Assembly (NCBI GenBank): GCA_964483405.1
Contig: CAZABC010000002.1
Location: 1-64,000, forward strand
DNA length: 64,000 nt
DNA from: CAZABC01 sp964483405
GTDB lineage: Bacteria > Chloroflexota > Limnocylindria > Limnocylindrales > CSP1-4
Reading direction: 5' to 3'
The notes below the pieces were generated by a model that was not told the origin of the DNA, did no database searches, and was given only the letters and a program-made list of their open reading frames with translations. The first letter of the stretch is position 1; each line of letters begins with the position of its first letter. Of this stretch, positions 62,413 through 64,000 are shown piece by piece. Made by a program: the position numbers and the translations under genes.

Positions 62413-63426
62413 TCAGCCCCCGGTCGCGTCGGCCCCGGCGCCGACCTCGAGGTCGGCGAGGGCGTCGTCGAGCGCCGCTCGCGTCTCCTCGATCGCGATC
62501 GCGATCTCGTTGATCCCGCCCCGGGCGATCTCGGCGAGGATGATCGTGAGCCCGCGGGTGTCGGGCGGGAGTCGGTCCTTCGCGTCGCGCTCGGTCGCGA
62601 ATGCCGCGCGGACCTCGTCGTTCACCCGGCCGCCGGAGCGCGCCAGCGCGTCGTACAGGCCACGGAGCGCCTTGTCGTAGGCCGCGTTGCGGTCGATCCA
62701 CTCGGTAAGGGTGACCACGTCGACGGTGTTCGCCAGCCGATCGCGGAGCAGCCGGGCCTCGGCGATCAGCGCGTCGGACGTGTCGAGGCCGGCGAGCGCC
62801 TCGTCGTACCGGCCGGACCGGCCGGAGGCCGCCGCGGCCGCCGTCGTCGCGTCGTGGTCGATCAGCAGCGTCGTCAGCCGCTGGGCGGCGAGGCTCGCCG
62901 CGCTGAAGCGGGTCCAGTCGGCCGCGAGGACCCGGGTCTCGCGGAGCGCCCGGTCGAGCCGCTCGAAGCGGCGCATCGCCGCGCCGTCGAGGGCCAGGGC
63001 GGTCCGCGGCGAGAGGTCGCCGTTCGGGTCGAGCACGATCGCCGGCAGGTCGAGCAGCGACGCCCGCAACTCGGCCACCGCCGCGTCGACGGCCTCGGCC
63101 GTGCCGCTGCCCTCCTCGATGCTCTCCTCGAGCAGCCCACGGTCGGTCGCCACGAGGGCCGCGAGCGCGGTCCGGGCGGACAGGCTGAGGGCGGCGACGT
63201 CGTCCCGGATGGCCTCGAGGTCGGCCTTGGCCGCCGTGAGACCGGGCTCGATGGCCCGGTCGCCGGCCCAGGTGAGCTCCGGCCGGGCCGGGCCCCCCGG
63301 CGGGCCGCCGATCCCCGTCGCGATCCCGGCGGCGCCGAGCGCGATGAGCGTCGCGGCGACGAGCCAGCCGACGGCTAGGACGATGGAGCGGGCGAGCGCG
63401 GCCGGACGGGATCGCATCCGCGTCAT
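62413..63426 (-). CDS. Membrane-anchored helical protein, unknown
   Basis: Protein of 337 residues. One N-terminal transmembrane or signal helix (SIVLAVGWLVAATLIALGAAGIA) then a mostly helical, Ala/Leu/Asp-rich domain to the end with no Cys and no motif. The helices suggest a coiled-coil or bundle sensor-like module. Not recognised. It is on the same strand as pepA, 83 bases from it. Confidence 0.65.
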   Translation of the reverse strand: MTRMRSRPAALARSIVLAVGWLVAATLIALGAAGIATGIGGPPGGPARPELTWAGDRAIEPGLTAAKADLEAIRDDVAALSLSARTALAALVATDRGLLEESIEEGSGTAEAVDAAVAELRASLLDLPAIVLDPNGDLSPRTALALDGAAMRRFERLDRALRETRVLAADWTRFSAASLAAQRLTTLLIDHDATTAAAAASGRSGRYDEALAGLDTSDALIAEARLLRDRLANTVDVVTLTEWIDRNAAYDKALRGLYDALARSGGRVNDEVRAAFATERDAKDRLPPDTRGLTIILAEIARGGINEIAIAIEETRAALDDALADLEVGAGADATGG

Positions 63427-63504
63427 CGTCGCACAGCCCGCGGCGGCGGGCGCGTGAGGGTGCCGCAGTGGGACGGCCGCGGCGCCGGTGAGCCCGGCGC
63501 CCCC

Positions 63505-64000
63505 TCAGCCCGCCGAGACCGCCGGCCGGGTGACGACCCGGTCCTGGTCCTTCGGCTTGCGCCGGAGGTAGCCGAGCCGGCCGGCCATGTCGGTCGGGGC
63601 GAACCCGAACTCGGCCTCGACACCGTCGAAGCGGTCGGTGATGTTGTCGAGCTTGAGCTGGCGGAGCTGGTCCGAGGCGACCGGGAACGGGATCCGGAGC
63701 GCCTCGCTCATCCGCGCGACGAACGAGATGAGCGGGATCGGCATCCCGACGATCGCCCGCTTCGCGCCCATCCCGGCCATCACCTCGCGGAGGATCTGCC
63801 TGTACGTCCAGTGCCGCGGACCGCCGAGGTCGAACGCCCGGCCGACGGTCGCGTCGTTCTCGAGGGCGATCCCGACGATCCGGGCGGTGTCGAGGACCGC
63901 GATCGGCTGGAAGCGGGCGTCGCCGCCGCCGGGGACCGGGACGATGCCGGGCGACATCCTGACGAGACCGGCGAGGATGTTGAAGAAGCCGTCGCGCTCG
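63505..64000 (-). CDS. NDUFA9/NmrA-like NAD(P)-binding protein, partial at edge
   Basis: The frame runs open to the right window edge; the visible part is about 165 residues and an internal ATG at 63957 is not taken as the start because the open frame upstream encodes DGFFNILAGLVR in family-like sequence. Atypical SDR (complex I NDUFA9 subfamily) features: FQPIAVLDTARIVGIAL and RAFDLGGPRHWTYRQILREV. The Rossmann N-terminus with the GxxGxxG loop lies outside. Such proteins bind NAD(P) and act in respiration or nucleotide-sugar modification. Confidence 0.8.
   Translation of the reverse strand, partial: ERDGFFNILAGLVRMSPGIVPVPGGGDARFQPIAVLDTARIVGIALENDATVGRAFDLGGPRHWTYRQILREVMAGMGAKRAIVGMPIPLISFVARMSEALRIPFPVASDQLRQLKLDNITDRFDGVEAEFGFAPTDMAGRLGYLRRKPKDQDRVVTRPAVSAG

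Overview
The window is very GC-rich bacterial DNA with dense, often overlapping genes, frequent GTG starts and short intergenic gaps. One run of 100 N marks a scaffold join. The gene set is LigD/Ku end joining, FtsX-type exporters, YbjN and SBBP proteins, an aldehyde:ferredoxin oxidoreductase and a xanthine-dehydrogenase cluster. This fits a GC-rich soil lineage such as Chloroflexota (Limnocylindria-like) or a deep actinobacterial relative. That placement is inference only: no rRNA is present.

Positions 1-10,432 form a defence island that is visibly less GC-rich than the rest. It holds a Phd/VapC-type toxin-antitoxin pair (cut by the window edge), a DUF3883 (NO VEIN C-terminal) protein, and a tightly overlapped minus-strand operon. 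The operon encodes a BglII-like putative restriction nuclease, a PLD-nuclease/SF2-helicase fusion, a 62-residue unknown, a DndD-like SMC ATPase and a Dnd-system-associated protein 4 homologue. Divergent from it is a plus-strand operon with a C5-cytosine DNA methyltransferase, a Vsr-type endonuclease and a two-domain protein (EVE/PUA-like N-terminus, NucS-like nuclease C-terminus). No dndA, dndB, dndC or dndE is visible, so the Dnd-type restriction parts seem to stand beside a base methylase instead of a phosphorothioation module. This is the strongest candidate here for an undescribed system.

Positions 10,436-21,800 hold the end-joining genes ligD and ku, separated by a PadR-regulated cell-envelope operon with a clear promoter/operator and by two coupled glycosyltransferases. 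A dienelactone hydrolase, a lipoprotein and a PD-(D/E)XK-like protein follow. The scaffold join at 21,944-22,043 is flanked by an identical 55-bp sequence built of 20-bp tandem repeats.

Positions 22,200-46,620 are mostly metabolic. A guanine deaminase and a three-subunit xanthine-dehydrogenase-type molybdenum hydroxylase would convert guanine to xanthine and then urate. Also present are an FGGY sugar kinase, a GlcD-type flavin oxidase, a secreted M1-like peptidase, BioY, an ABC exporter (ATPase plus double FtsX permease) downstream of a secreted CAP-domain protein, tRNA-His, moeA, a tungsten-type aldehyde oxidoreductase with a MoaD/ThiS-like partner, and a PfkB-family kinase. MoeA and the MoaD-like protein would serve the Mo/W cofactor enzymes.

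Positions 46,700-64,000 carry secreted beta-propeller and fasciclin proteins, a luciferase-like monooxygenase, a membrane-anchored alpha/beta hydrolase, a sugar-importer ATPase (MsmX/UgpC type), NUDIX and GNAT enzymes, a YbjN/M1-peptidase/TPR operon, glgC, an M23 murein hydrolase, a prepilin peptidase, pepA, and a partial NDUFA9-like NAD-binding protein at the right edge.
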